Shown in pieces: positions 10,157 through 21,029 of a stretch of 64,000 bases of DNA. Both the position numbers and the translations under genes were made by a program. Below the pieces are notes generated by a model. It saw only the letters and a list, made by a program, of their open reading frames with translations, had not been told where the DNA came from and did not search any database. Position 1 is the first letter of the stretch; each line of letters begins with the position of its first letter. Where the stretch lies: the NCBI RefSeq assembly GCF_905475395.1, contig NC_058339.1:89724520-89788519 (forward strand), written 5' to 3'. Origin of the DNA: Chrysoperla carnea. Lineage: Eukaryota > Arthropoda > Insecta > Neuroptera > Chrysopidae.

Positions 10157-12938
10157 ATGGATTTCAATCCATTTCTATTTTTAATGCTTTATATTGTGTT
10201 GGTTACAAAGACGGTTGGCAAGTACTCAAAATAATTCAATCATTCATTACAAATTTGGGACTAAAATTAGCATACCTTGATCTATATTTCGTATAGACAG
10301 GGTATAAAATAGGAGAGATTATATCTTTAATGCAACTGATGAATATTTTTTAAGTCTTAAGTAATCATTAGGTTGTCAATCCTAGTAGCTCAGTTGGTTA
10401 ACGCGTTGGTTCGTACGCGGTATGCCTAGGGTATAGCGGGTTCCCTTCGTTACAATAAATAATTAATTTAATTAATATTTGTGATGGGCTGATGAAGTGC
10501 ATCGTATATCCATGAAGGAGGTATGCTCAGTCTCTCGAAATAAATGAGAGGGTAGCCAATATAACCTAACCTAACCATAATTAGATACAAGCGCTAGTCT
10601 TATCATTACGGAGCCCGATGTGAAAGTCATTCATCTTCCAAAGTTATTTATTGCCCAATACGTACTTATGACTCAAGAAATTTTACAGCGATTGATGTAT
10701 ACTTAAATAAAGCGCCAATACATCATCGGCGAATACGTGAAAATGCCTCTTAGCATCTAAGTACCTACATCACATATACCACACAGAAAAAATTAAGGCT
10801 GAAAATTGCTATTAATTATATGAACTGTTTTATTTAAGGGAATAATTATTATGGTCAAGTGTTGGATCCAATAATGAATTCCATATCCCGATCAGATCGT
10901 GGATTTCGTTCCAAGTGGTCTTATGATGACATACAGCAATCGAATCCTTACAAACAATGGATACAAAATAACGATCCACTAATAATGGATGGAGCGCCTG
11001 CAAACCTTAGAAATTTTCCATATGCGGTAAAAATATATCTAATTTGATTGTACTTTTAGCTAGGGATGTTCGAAAATTTGCTATTTTTGAATAATTTCCA
11101 TTGAATAGAATAATGCCACTATATTGACAATAATTTAAGTTTTTTCGTATAATTCGAATTTTTTCGATTAAATTATTATAGTTCCGTAATTTCAAATACT
11201 AGGTTCAGGTGTTCGATGAAAATAGTGCTATCGATCACAAAAAATACTGGCGTTTTAAATGTACCGGAGCAATACTTGAGACAAAAGCGATCTTAGTTGC
11301 TGGATTTTGTATGGACCTTGTAGATCTTAATCGAAGATATGCAATAGTTGCTGGAGAAGAAATATTCCAGAAAAATATAATAAAACCGCTGCGAAAATTT
11401 ATAATAGTCGAAAAAACGATTTTTCATCCTTTAAGAAGGGAAAACAAACATGGATATGATGTTGCCATATTGAAGGTATAATACAGTTTTATTGCCGCTG
11501 TTTTTAGGATCAAAGATTAAAAAAGTATATATAATTTTTCCATGTGTTACAAAATAAATTTTAAAACCTTTGCAACATTGCCACTTGCTGCTTTGAGTAT
11601 ATCTATCGTTAAATTGCTCTGTTCAAAATAATTTCGAATATGATCAGCAAATTAGGGATGGAATGAATGGATTTACAACTAGTAAAACATGTTTTAAGCT
11701 TATATATCGTGATATATTCACCTGAAGAGAAAAGTTATTTGTATTTTGTTTATTGCATACTTACGAAATATATCACGATGTTCCATCTTTATATTACAGC
11801 TCCCCAAAAAATAATTTGTCGTGTTCTTCTCTTAAGAAAAATAATTTATATGGAACCCTTATATACGTGTACTACACACACTTGCAGGTCAATGTTTTAT
11901 ACATTACGCCACACTTTTGAATACAGTTCTGAAACTTGCATATATTTTCTTGGAACTGAATTTTTTCGATGGAATCGGATATTTTGAGTTTGTGATGTTC
12001 CAAAATAGTCCTCAAGCAAACTTAAGTATTCGAAATTAATTGTATGCTTTGGCCGAAAAAATCATTTTCCGGAAAATTTTCACTTTTTTTTTTGAAAAGT
12101 TAAGAGCTTTTGCGTAAGGCATGAAACATATATTTCAATGATTCGGTAGGAACAGTAAAAGCTAGATCTCATGGCGTTTAACATGTATTTAATTTTAATT
12201 TTTAGCTATCAGAGGAATTAACGTTTAATGATGTTACAAACAAAACTATAATTTGCCCTAGAGATGTGGAATATTGGGCACAAATGTGGGGAAAAGTTCC
12301 AGGGCAAGTTGTGGGATGGGGATGGGTAAGTAAAATTGTTTTGTTTGTAAGTAAAATAGAGTTTCAACCCGACTTGTGCCATCTTACTTTGTGGTACTTT
12401 GTTTGTTATCTCAAAGTTCGATGGTCAATTAATAGGCTATCATCAAGATTGATCAGCTAGGGACGTAACTATTTTATTTCTATTCGTTCGTATTCGCTTA
12501 GTTTACACGGTTCCAGAATTCTTAACATATATTCACCATAAACATAAGATTTTTATATTTTAGAAAAATGGCTCAAAATGCTGTGAGGTTAGAGACGAAC
12601 TACAAGTGATGTATCATGACGTTATCTCAAATCACGAATGTCAAATTCGACTAAATGATAGATTACCAAAAGAAGGTCGAGTTAAAATACCGCATTGTAC
12701 GGTGTTTTGTACTGATGATTCATCTGAGGGATATAATAGGGCATATCTGTGTAAATCTGATACTGGCGTATTGTTTGTTGTTAATGAGACGTTATATGGT
12801 ATTGCTACATGGTTTAAACCGGAATGTCTGCAGAACGGTGAGACGACTCGGATTGTTATGTACGCACGGCTGTCGATATTTGGAATTTATACTTGGATTC
12901 ATGAAACTGTAAAAAATATTACAAATAATTTAATATAG
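10157..12938 (+). CDS. Secreted serine protease homolog, paralog 3, GC-AG first intron
   Basis: Exons 10157-10217, 10839-11026, 11203-11475, 12206-12325 and 12564-12938 give 338 residues. I chose the second of two adjacent ATGs (10154 and 10157) because MDFN and the 61-base first exon then match paralogs 1 and 2. The first donor is GCAAGT instead of GTAAGT, a consistent GC-AG intron. Triad positions are Phe118 for His57, Asp169 for Asp102 and Thr281 for Ser195 (CKSDTG). The activation site reads DPLIMDG with no arginine. Disulfide cysteines, VVGWGW and the NETLYG sequon are kept. Intron 1 holds an F1 fragment and a SINE. The open frame and conserved cysteines point to a working non-catalytic secreted protein; its ligand cannot be told from sequence. 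Confidence 0.85.
10240..10308 (-). repeat. F1 repeat end fragment
   Basis: A short stretch with 'tacaaatttgggactaaaat', 'ataccttgat' and 'cagggtataaaa', matching the terminal ~70 bases of F1 in reverse orientation. Located in intron 1 of paralog 3. Confidence 0.45.
10376..10576 (+). mobile_element. tRNA-derived SINE, internally shortened copy
   Basis: The head has an A-box-like TAGCTCAGTTGGTTAACGCG and a B-box-like GCGGGTTCCCTTCG, so it comes from a tRNA. The body shares 'ataattaatttaattaat', 'gatgggctg', 'gtgcat', 'atgaaggaggt' and the end 'agccaatataacctaac' with the minus-strand copy at 28391-28678. About 75 bases of the body are missing here. It sits in intron 1 of paralog 3. Confidence 0.75.
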
Positions 12939-12974
12939 TCTCTTATTTTAATTAAAGAGAATTGAAAAAAATAC

Positions 12975-13045
12975 ACTCGAACCAGGACTCGAACCCGGAC
13001 TTCTTGGATTCATGTCAAGCGCCCTACCAATTAGGCTATTCGAGT
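12975..13045 (-). tRNA. tRNA-like sequence, anticodon position TGA, probable pseudogene
   Basis: On the minus strand 71 bases fold as a cloverleaf. The acceptor stem is a perfect 7-bp ACTCGAA/TTCGAGT pair; D stem GCCT/GGGC; anticodon stem with one A-C mismatch; T arm CCGGG-TTCGAGT-CCTGG. The anticodon loop CATGAAT puts TGA at the anticodon, which would be serine, but the long variable arm of tRNA-Ser is absent. Hence it is more likely a tRNA pseudogene or an orphan SINE head than a working tRNA. It starts 37 bases after the stop of paralog 3. Confidence 0.5.
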
Positions 13046-13497
13046 TCTAGACACGAATGCAATTTTTTTCAACTCAATGAATTTTTTTTACTTTGTTATC
13101 CACTTTATTTATTATTATTACTTATTATTGTTGTTCACATTTATTCTCTTATTTTAATGTTACATATACATATATTTCATTTACCCACTTGAGTATAAGA
13201 TATCGCACGTCGCGCGGATACATTATACCCTTACTTAATTCACTCTGTTGTTTATCGACAGACATCGTTTTCTATGGGATAATACCCATGAAAACAGTCA
13301 TTGTGCCATGCGAAAAATTGGTGGTTTAAGGAATAATTATGATTGAAGGTATAAAATGGGTTTTAGTAGAAGTTGAGTAATTAGTTGCTTAAGAAATCGT
13401 AGTAATTTACAATGTTATACTAATGTATGTCAAATACATGGGGCACAAAGGTGAAGCACATGGATAGCATATTGCAAGCGTAAAAAGTTTCACCAAG

Positions 13498-13608
13498 TAA
13501 GGAGATGGAAAGAAATACTTTGGGGAGATCCAATGGATGCAAGGGAGTAGAGGTCGACTGTTATGGAAGTCCATGGGAGAGACCTCTGTTCAACATGTGA
13601 GGCATTAA
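13498..13608 (+). mobile_element. LINE (non-LTR retrotransposon) ORF2 C-terminal remnant
   Basis: From 13534 the frame reads WMQG...LLWKSMGET..QHVRH and stops at 13606-13608. The WMQ-x(n)-WKSMGE-x-x-VQ pattern is the familiar C-terminal tail of the reverse transcriptase ORF of common insect LINEs. Upstream, RRWKEI fits the same protein but in another frame, so the remnant is frameshifted and dead. Earlier text back to about 13440 may belong to it as well. Confidence 0.6.
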
Positions 13609-13619
13609 CGAGCTAATTA

Positions 13620-14460
13620 TTTACTAATATATGAATGAATTGTCTAATGGTCCAAAATACAGCAGAATATCGATAACTCAAACCTCGTAGAAGTAGAAAT
13701 CTTCGAAAAATCGATAAAATTTGGTATTCTCTTTCGCTCTACATCCAAATACGTGATATCTCGAGTTATTTAACCTCTAAAACTCCAGCAAAGTATTGTT
13801 TACTTAAGAAGAATTTAGAATGTATATTTGTACTCGATAACTCGAGTTTTAACAAACAGTCTCCGTAAGTCAAAGTGAATAAAATATGTGTGTAGCTATA
13901 AAGAAGTATAGAAGCTATAAAGAAGAATTTTATTGTTCTAAAAGCAATGTTTTCTTTGAGTCGAATTTAGCATTCCCTTTGAAATTCGATTGATCGAAAT
14001 TATACTATATTACAATGGATTTAAGGGAAAAATTAATTATTATTTATTAAGCAATAATAATGATTAAAAGAGAATATTTTTCATATATTATAACAATTTA
14101 AAACAGACTTATAATAGAAATTTTCTTAAATACCACTCACTCAATGATATGAATAAACATGAACATATCTAAATCATAACTATTAAGGCCTGAATTTTGA
14201 ACCAAATTTGTACTTTCCATTTTATTAAAATGCTTGAGAAATACCGGTATAACACGAAAGTTTTATTTTATTTCCGTAAACTTTCGTTTTTTTTGGGTTC
14301 CGTACTCGAGAAGTTCCTCCGTGTATGAATCCGACTCGCACTCGTCCGCTTTTTTTACTACGCAAGAATTGGATCATTCTTTAAGCGAATAAATAGTTTC
14401 CGATAAACTGCCTAAAATACAAAAGTTTTATATTTTTGGAAACTTAATTCTTCGTTTGTT
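13620..14460. other. AT-rich intergenic stretch
   Basis: No gene recognised. There is a local direct duplication of 'gaagctataaagaag' near 13895-13930 and a short F2-like 'ttccgtactcgagaagttc' fragment at about 14298-14320. Confidence 0.4.
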
Positions 14461-14642
14461 TTTTTTCCGTCGTAGCCAGCTTAGCATCACTCGGAGTACA
14501 TTTAATCGGATTTTCTCTCCCTGCATTAGTGCTTTGTCTGGCTGTAGTCATTAAATATCACTCGAAAGTGATTCAAACTTTATGTACATGATGAATGCAC
14601 ATTATTATCGGAAGGTTTGGTCCTCATAAAATTTTCGCCGTG

Positions 14643-14746
14643 TATATATAGTTCAGTAAAAGTTCAATAAATAACAAGAACACCAGAATGTTTTAAGAAG
14701 CGAACATTTGAACAATACTTCAAGTTGATTCAATAGGTTATTGCAA
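14643..14746 (+). promoter_or_regulatory. Possible TATA promoter and untranslated first exon
   Basis: TATATATA at 14643-14650 follows a locally GC-richer stretch (14465-14560). About 100 bases on, GCAA|GTAAGC at 14743-14752 is a strong splice donor. The segment between has no long open frame, as expected of an untranslated first exon. No downstream acceptor or coding exon was recognised, so this is tentative. Confidence 0.2.
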
Positions 14747-14759
14747 GTAAGCGAAATAT

Positions 14760-16290
14760 ACATACAAGAGGGTGAAATTGTTGTAAGTATTATGTAAGGG
14801 TTGTTTTTGTTTTGGTTCTGGTGAAAAGCACATTAAGTTCGACACACACACGTAATAAATACGAATCGTTTTAGTCTAGGTCCAGGCAAAATATTTCACA
14901 GTAATTTTTTCTCAATGGAAATTTCCATAGTTTGATATTGCGAGTGCAAAAAAACACGAATTTTTTTGGGAAGATCATTTATTTTAAATAAATATAAAAA
15001 AACTTATAAATATAGGACATTTCTTTAATTTTTAGATCCCTTTGTCCGATTTCAAAAATTTTATATGGTACTGCTCCTGTACGCGATTTCCTATAGATCC
15101 TCCAAATAAAGGTGCCCGGCGGTGAGCAGCATATCTCTGGTTTGGATTATCTGAAATGAAAAAATCCAGAAAAGTTCTTTAGTCGATAGATGAATACAGG
15201 TATTAATCGAAGAAATAGTCAAAATTAAGAGTGCTCTAAAATATCGAAATAGATTTCAGAAATCTTATATCTTCGATAATACTTGGCAAAAATATCTAAG
15301 ATATCTGTGTAAAAATCAAGCCGTTTCGGAGAAATCTTGCTCACCGATTTTGAAAACACTGTTTCGAGAAAAACGCATTTAAAGTTTCAAAATAGTCAGT
15401 CAAAACTTTTTTTTATGCGATTATTAAATATTTGTACATTTCTTGGATCAACTTGAAATATTCAGAAAATATACTGAAATATGTACATTTCGGAAAAAAA
15501 ATCGAATCTTTGAAATTTTTTTTAAACTGGAAATAACCCCTTAAATTTAAGTTAAATATTTATTCCGTATGCGATTTAACACGCACTTTCTCATTTTTTG
15601 AATAAAAACATTTGTTATTCGTTACATTTCGAAGTAAATATGATTGTAGTTATCAGATTAAGCAAAATAGTTTTTGGAGCGTCGATATTCTAACTGTTGA
15701 AGTGACCCATTTTTCGAGCCAAGAACAAGTCAGTTTTCTTATTAATTGAATACTATCTTTAAGAAATAATCATCAATTTTAAACTGGACTCTTGACCGGA
15801 TATCAAAATGTTCGTATTTTTAAAAGTTAACGACCTGCACAAATTTTCCGTACTGAAATATTTGTCAAATACTACCAATGGCCCCTGCTCTATAAATTCG
15901 AATCGTTCGGTATTTGTTTGTATGCATTGGCAAAAATAAAAGACATGTGATTTATTTGAATTTACACCGAAAAAATGTTTGGTGTATACGAATGTTACAT
16001 TTCCCATATGGGAAAACTTTGTTGTTTTTTTTATATACTTTTTTAAACAAGGGTATGGGATACGAAGTAGGAGGAAAAGTGAAATGGTTTTATAGAAATC
16101 AAAGTAACACATTTCAAGTGAGTAGGCGCGATATTTTCCGCCGGCTAGAAATACGTACACGTAACATATTATTATTGTACAGCTCAAGTTTTGTGAACGA
16201 TATTGGGAGGTTTCTGTTCGAATTTTATTTGCCAGGGTTTTGTTTTTCTAAAATTCTAATCAATTCTAATTTAATTTAATCAGCTATTTA
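14760..16290. other. Intergenic stretch with no recognised gene
   Basis: The longest open frames here are 142 codons on the minus strand (15759-16187) and 121 codons on the plus strand (15914-16279), overlapping each other. Neither resembles a known family, and frames of this size arise by chance at this base composition. A degraded repeat resembling other palindromic copies may lie at 15000-15560. Confidence 0.3.
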
Positions 16291-16439
16291 ATTGTAAAGC
16301 AAAATTTTTACCAAAAATAAAACTCAGTTAAATTATCAATTTGTCTAATTTTTACATTTCATAGCACAAATAGTTAATAAATTAGAAAATCAACTTTTAT
16401 AACTAGCGTGTTATGGATTGTAAAAACTGGACAAATTGA

Positions 16440-16885
16440 TAATTTAAGGTAGTACAAGCGCCAATGCAAGTTTATACTTGTGGTTGAAATTATTTGTACC
16501 TTATTTTCAACTTTGATGATTAACTTTATAAATATAGGCGAAAAATTCGAATAAAATTTTTCGATATCTGCCTTGGTTTTCGGAAAATCGAAAGCTACAT
16601 CAATAAACAAAATTTTCAACTTTCGATATTTTGAAAATTACTCCAGATATCCAAAAATTTTATGCTTACTTTTCGTTTTATGTTGTAAAGTTAGAACATA
16701 ATTCATCATCAAAATTGAAAATATATATTTTTTTTTAAATTTGTGGGTCCACTACCGTGCTAATGCATTCTTAATTAGTAGAGCTCAACAAGTTTCTGTT
16801 GTTTTCAATAATTCATTAAGGTTTAAATACTTTTACACAAGCCCAATGTTAAATATACCTACTTTTGAAGTCATTTATTATATAA
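16440..16885 (+). repeat. Dispersed repeat F5, complete copy
   Basis: Contains 'tgaaattatttgtacctta', 'aactttgatgatta', 'tttttcgatatctg', 'actccagatatc' and 'ccactaccgtgc'. The two halves are partly inverted copies (the 'catcaaa..ttgaaaa..atata' text occurs once in each direction). Other copies are 41410-41745 (minus) and 53520-53890 (plus). Confidence 0.5.
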
Positions 16886-17059
16886 TAGGCCAACCCCCCC
16901 CCTTAAATTTATCAGAAATGATTTAGGCCTAGCCCAACTTCATATGAAAATAAATCAAATCTTTTACCCAAAAGTGCCCAGGCACTCGTTCATCTTCCAT
17001 AGAAATAAATAAATTTGTAATAACTTTGAATTTAGACCACAATAATAAAAAAATTAAAA

Positions 17060-17262
17060 ATGCGAATTCATCTCTGACGCTAGGCAAAATATTGTGAATC
17101 GGCCCTATTTGTCAATTTTTAGTACGCTGAATTTAAAGTTCAGATTTCGGTTAAGAATCTTAGAAAATGTGCCCTTTCACCCCGTATGACTCTACAAAAT
17201 TTCAAATCGTTATTCCTATGTATAACGAAAATATGTGGGTGTCTTCATCTTAAATGCAATAA
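17060..17262 (+). repeat. F7 element, right half
   Basis: Shares 'cctatttgtcaat', 'agaaaatgtg', 'ccgtatgactc', 'caaaatttcaaatcg' and 'gtgtcttcatcttaaatgc' with the right arm of the complete element 39702-40368. The left arm is missing. Confidence 0.55.
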
Positions 17263-17797
17263 ACGGTGTAGAACCTTCAATTTATTGCCTATCTTCATGC
17301 TTATTCGGTTTTTTATCGTTTGTTATTGGTTTTAAGTACAAGTTTTTTGTATGTTGTATTATTATTATACAGAACACATGCTATGGAAGAGATATGTCAA
17401 TATATTTCGATTCGCTTTCATTCGGTGTACACCTCTGGTGTTGTTTTGTATACAAGTGTATTCGAGTATATTGTCATTCAAACCACCAAACACCCCCCAT
17501 TCATCCATCTGATGTGACACATACACACACTTTCACTCCCACTACCAAATATTTTATTATATTTGTATGGATGTGTGTTTGGTTTGGATGGACTGATTGA
17601 AAATCAGTTGACGAATGAAAAATAAAGTCATATATTTCAAAATGTCAATGAAATAGACATTTTCATTCATGATAAGAATGATTTTATTAAACTATAAAAT
17701 AAAATAAAATGAAATAAAAACCGATAAGTGCGAGTTGGACTCGCACATGAATGGTTTCCTACCATCGTACAAGACCCTTTAAATATTTGTGTAATAT

Positions 17798-18215
17798 ACA
17801 AAGTGTTCTATAATTGACTGTAGAACTCTTGACTTCCGAAAGAAGCTTATGAAGACAAAACGAAAAAGTTCTTTCACAAATTTCGGTCTGACGCCTAATT
17901 TCCGGGATAATTAACGAAATCAACTAATAAATTTATCCAATGACAGAACACTTAGAAATAGAAGGATGTATTTATCGTTGCATTAATCATATTATCTATC
18001 TCATCTTTTTTTAATTTTTATAAAACCTCTGCCACTTATGATAGAGACATCCTTCTATTTCTAAGTGTTCTGTCATTGGTTAAATTTATTAATTGATTTT
18101 GTTAATTATCTCTAAAATTAGGCCTCAGATCGAAATTTGGTGAAGAGCTTTTTCGTTCGTCTTTATACGCTTATTTAGGAAGCCAAGAGTTGGACAGTCA
18201 ATTTTAGGACACCTT
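17798..18215. repeat. Long inverted repeat (foldback element), ~170-bp arms
   Basis: Left arm 17798-17970 and right arm 18047-18215 are inverted copies with a 76-base AT-rich loop. The innermost part (about 30 bases, including AGAACACTTAGAAATAGAAG) is almost exact; outer parts differ by scattered substitutions. Flanks carry F2-like text ('tatggaaccct'). No transposase is present, so it is a foldback MITE or, if transcribed, a hairpin RNA source. Confidence 0.75.
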
Positions 18216-18229
18216 GAACTGATTCCTTC

Positions 18230-19250
18230 GAGTATGGAACCCTAAAAAATGTATCTCTATGTGTTCGTGTCTATTTAGAATATATTTCTATCTATCCTTT
18301 TACTAAGATAGATCTTTTTTTTGTTTGGTGTTTCCAAGAAGGAATATTTTAGTCTCAAATATTTTATTTTATAGATTTTTATTTGAAAGTGATTTAATTT
18401 ATTTTTAATTTGATATATTACTTATTTTCTTCGTCTTGTTTTTATGTGTATTTCTGAGTTAACAAATAATCTACATAGTTTGAATTTATTGGGCGTGACA
18501 CCTGGCGGTAGTTTAAAATAATTTGAATGAATTTAGTTAAATATTAAAACTTTCAAAATATAATATATCAATAATTTTATTTATAATCAATAATTTTAGA
18601 ACAATTTAACTCCTAATTAATATAAATTATGTTATTTGAATAGATTAAAATATATATTCTTATCACATATGTAATCAAAAAGTGTTTATCTATTTTAATA
18701 TGTGTATTCTAGAACACGTAGAAGGTTCTAGAATATGGGTACACGTGTATGAGTGTCTGTCTGGTTCTATTTATTTTGGATTTAGTCTATTCTATGTGTG
18801 TGTGTTGTATAAAGTAAATGAAATTAAATTGAACGGAAAATATATTCAAATATCAACCGAATAATATACCTACAAAACTATATAAATAAATACAAGTTGG
18901 GAAACCCATAAAAATTCAAAGGGTGTCCGTTATTATTTTAAATAAAGTTTTAACCAAGAACGTCATAAACTTTCTTCGTTTTGCATTGAAAGTTGTTCTT
19001 TGGTGTAGTTAGATAACCACTCCATCACAAACAGGTCACTTGAGTTACCTTAACCTCGTCCCCACCTGTTTTGTAAACCTCAATTTACCGTGTCATTCAA
19101 TTTACTAATATTTGAGTTGACTTTGTTCTTTTGAATTATTGTTTTGAATTACCTAATTATTTTACCATTTAACTTTTCAAAATAAATTGAGCCAGGTTTA
19201 TTTGACCATTCATTTCCATAGTAATTATTTATATGTTAAAATTATACGTC
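18230..19250. other. AT-rich intergenic stretch
   Basis: No gene, RNA or clear repeat recognised apart from AT-rich low-complexity DNA. Confidence 0.4.
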
Positions 19251-19251
19251 A

Positions 19252-19490
19252 AACTGAATCGATTTTGAAGATCACCGCCAATTTTTTAGTTTTTTCGAGT
19301 ACGGAACTCTAAACTCGCACTTAAATAGCTAAGAACACTCTCCGTTAAATTACTTTTCAAATGAAAAGAAAAAATTAAAATCGGATTCGTTTAGGCGCTT
19401 CAATGCCACCGACAGATAAACACACGGACACACACATACACACGGTCAAACTTATAACACCCCTTTTTTTAGTTCGGGGGTTAAAAATAT
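19252..19490 (-). repeat. Dispersed repeat F2, minus-strand copy
   Basis: Reading on the minus strand gives the F2 order: a 'ttaacccccgaac' end, TGTGTGT-rich text, 'ggtggcattgaagcgcctaa', 'cgagtttagagttccgtact' and 'gatcttcaaaatcg'. Confidence 0.6.
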
Positions 19491-20080
19491 TAACAATAAT
19501 TGAAGTTTAACACCCCACGCCTTTTTACGATAAAATTTTTAAGAAAATTTTTGAATTTAAAGAAATTATTTGTTACCTTTTAGTTCAGCTAGCTACAAAA
19601 GTATGTTTTTTATTTTTTTAAAACTATTCTTTATTGATAACTAGAAATATCATTAAAATTTGTAAGTATGTATCGGCCTGACTCCAGAGGATATTGAAGA
19701 ATAATTTCAACCTGTACAACTATGGAAAATAATATAATATTGTAAATATGGCCGTCGAGTATATTTTAATAACTTACAAGGCACATGAAATATTAGTGAA
19801 TAAATATATTTAGCTGGAAGGCCTGCCGCCATGTAGTAATTCAATTTTAGAATATGATAATGTACATCAATTAATTTAAATATTTCAATTAAATTAGTAA
19901 TTATAATTTATAATTATTTAGTCCTTTATACCCTTAAGAATGTCCTATGGTTATGTGAATATTGTCTGACAGTTTAACTATTCAGCAGCTCGATTATTAT
20001 AGGTTTGTAGGTTCAATAGTGTAGGTTTCAAGGTTTCATAAAAGAAAAAATACCTATTTGTGATAACAATCCATACTAGT

Positions 20081-20622
20081 CCATACTAGAATATTATAAA
20101 TGTGAAAGTAACTCTGTCTGTCTGTCTGTTACTCTTTCACGCCTAAACGGCTGAACGGATTTTGATGAAATTTGGTATGGTGATAGATGATAACCTAGAA
20201 ATGGTCATAGGCTATAAATAATCACGCCATCGTTCTTAGGGGGTAGGCAATAGGCAGATAACTAGGTTGAGTTAGTGATTTTTAGTCGTTTTTGTTGGGA
20301 CTTTTGCTCTTTCACGTCTAAACGGCTGAACAGATTTTGATGAAATTTAGTAAGGTAATAGATGGTTACCTAAAAACGGATATAAGATCAAAATGATCAC
20401 GTCATCGTACTTAGGGGGTAGGAAGTAGGCAGAAAACTGAATTGAGCTAGTGATTTTTTTATGGTGTTTGCTGGGAGTTTTGCTCTATCATGCCTAAACG
20501 GCTGAACGGATTTTGATGAAATTTAGTTAGGTGATAGACAGTAACCTAGAAAAGGATATGGAATATGGGGGGAGGGGTGAAAGTGGGAATGTTGCCCAGC
20601 AAAGCGGGTAGTTCACAGCTAG
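20081..20622 (+). mobile_element. Helitron-like non-autonomous element with 175-bp internal repeats
   Basis: Three internal units begin at 20135, 20310 and 20486. Each has 'cctaaacggctgaac', 'gattttgatgaaatttag'-type text, a 'gatag' and 'aacctag' stretch, and the first two also 'cttagggggtagg'. The 3' end reads 'cagcaaagcgggtag' then CTAGT, the CTRR-T ending typical of Helitrons. Similar ends occur at 49445, 59641 and 62157. No helicase gene is present. Confidence 0.5.
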
Positions 20623-20734
20623 TATAACAATAAAGCCAACTATAATATTGTAGCGAGTATGTACCAATCCCAATTGAAAATGATTTTTGAGTTTAGTAAA
20701 TCGTAAATGGTTTAGTTGATTTAGTCCCAGTGTG

Positions 20735-21025
20735 TTTAACCCCCGAACTAAAAAAAGGGCTGTTATAAGTTTGACCGCATGTGTGTGTGTTTGTCTGTCT
20801 GTAGTATGGTAATACCTAAACGGATGAACCGAATTTGATTTTATTTTGTTTCGTTTGACATAGATAATTTAATGGAGAGTCTTCTTGGCTATAGGTCAAG
20901 TGAGACTTTAGTACTTTTATTTTTATTAATTGGGAGTATTCTTAGTTATGTTTCAAGTGCGAGTATAGGGTTCCGTACCTGAATTTTTTTTCGGGGGTTT
21001 TTAAATTTTGTAAATTTTATTTGTT
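20735..21025 (+). repeat. Dispersed repeat F2
   Basis: Begins 'ttaacccccgaac', followed by 'ttataagtttgaccgc', a TGTCTGTCTG run, 'cctaaacggatgaacc', 'ctatgtttcaagtgcgag' and 'agggttccgtacc', then a 'gggggttttt' end. One of the more complete copies. Confidence 0.65.
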
Positions 21026-21029
21026 GTTG

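Noticed and set aside
10563-10576. Telomeric (CCTAA)n repeat
   Set aside because: Only two to three units are present and they form the shared tail of the SINE, not a telomere.
879-12938. Active trypsin-like proteases
   Set aside because: His57 and Ser195 are replaced in all three genes and the activation arginine is absent, so catalysis is not expected.
879-12938. Three protease pseudogenes
   Set aside because: Each gene is open across five exons with conserved splice sites, cysteines and upstream blocks; only catalytic residues are lost.
15759-16279. 142-codon (minus) and 121-codon (plus) overlapping frames
   Set aside because: No family resemblance, low-complexity Phe/Tyr/Ile-rich composition, and such lengths are possible by chance at about 70 percent AT over 64 kb.
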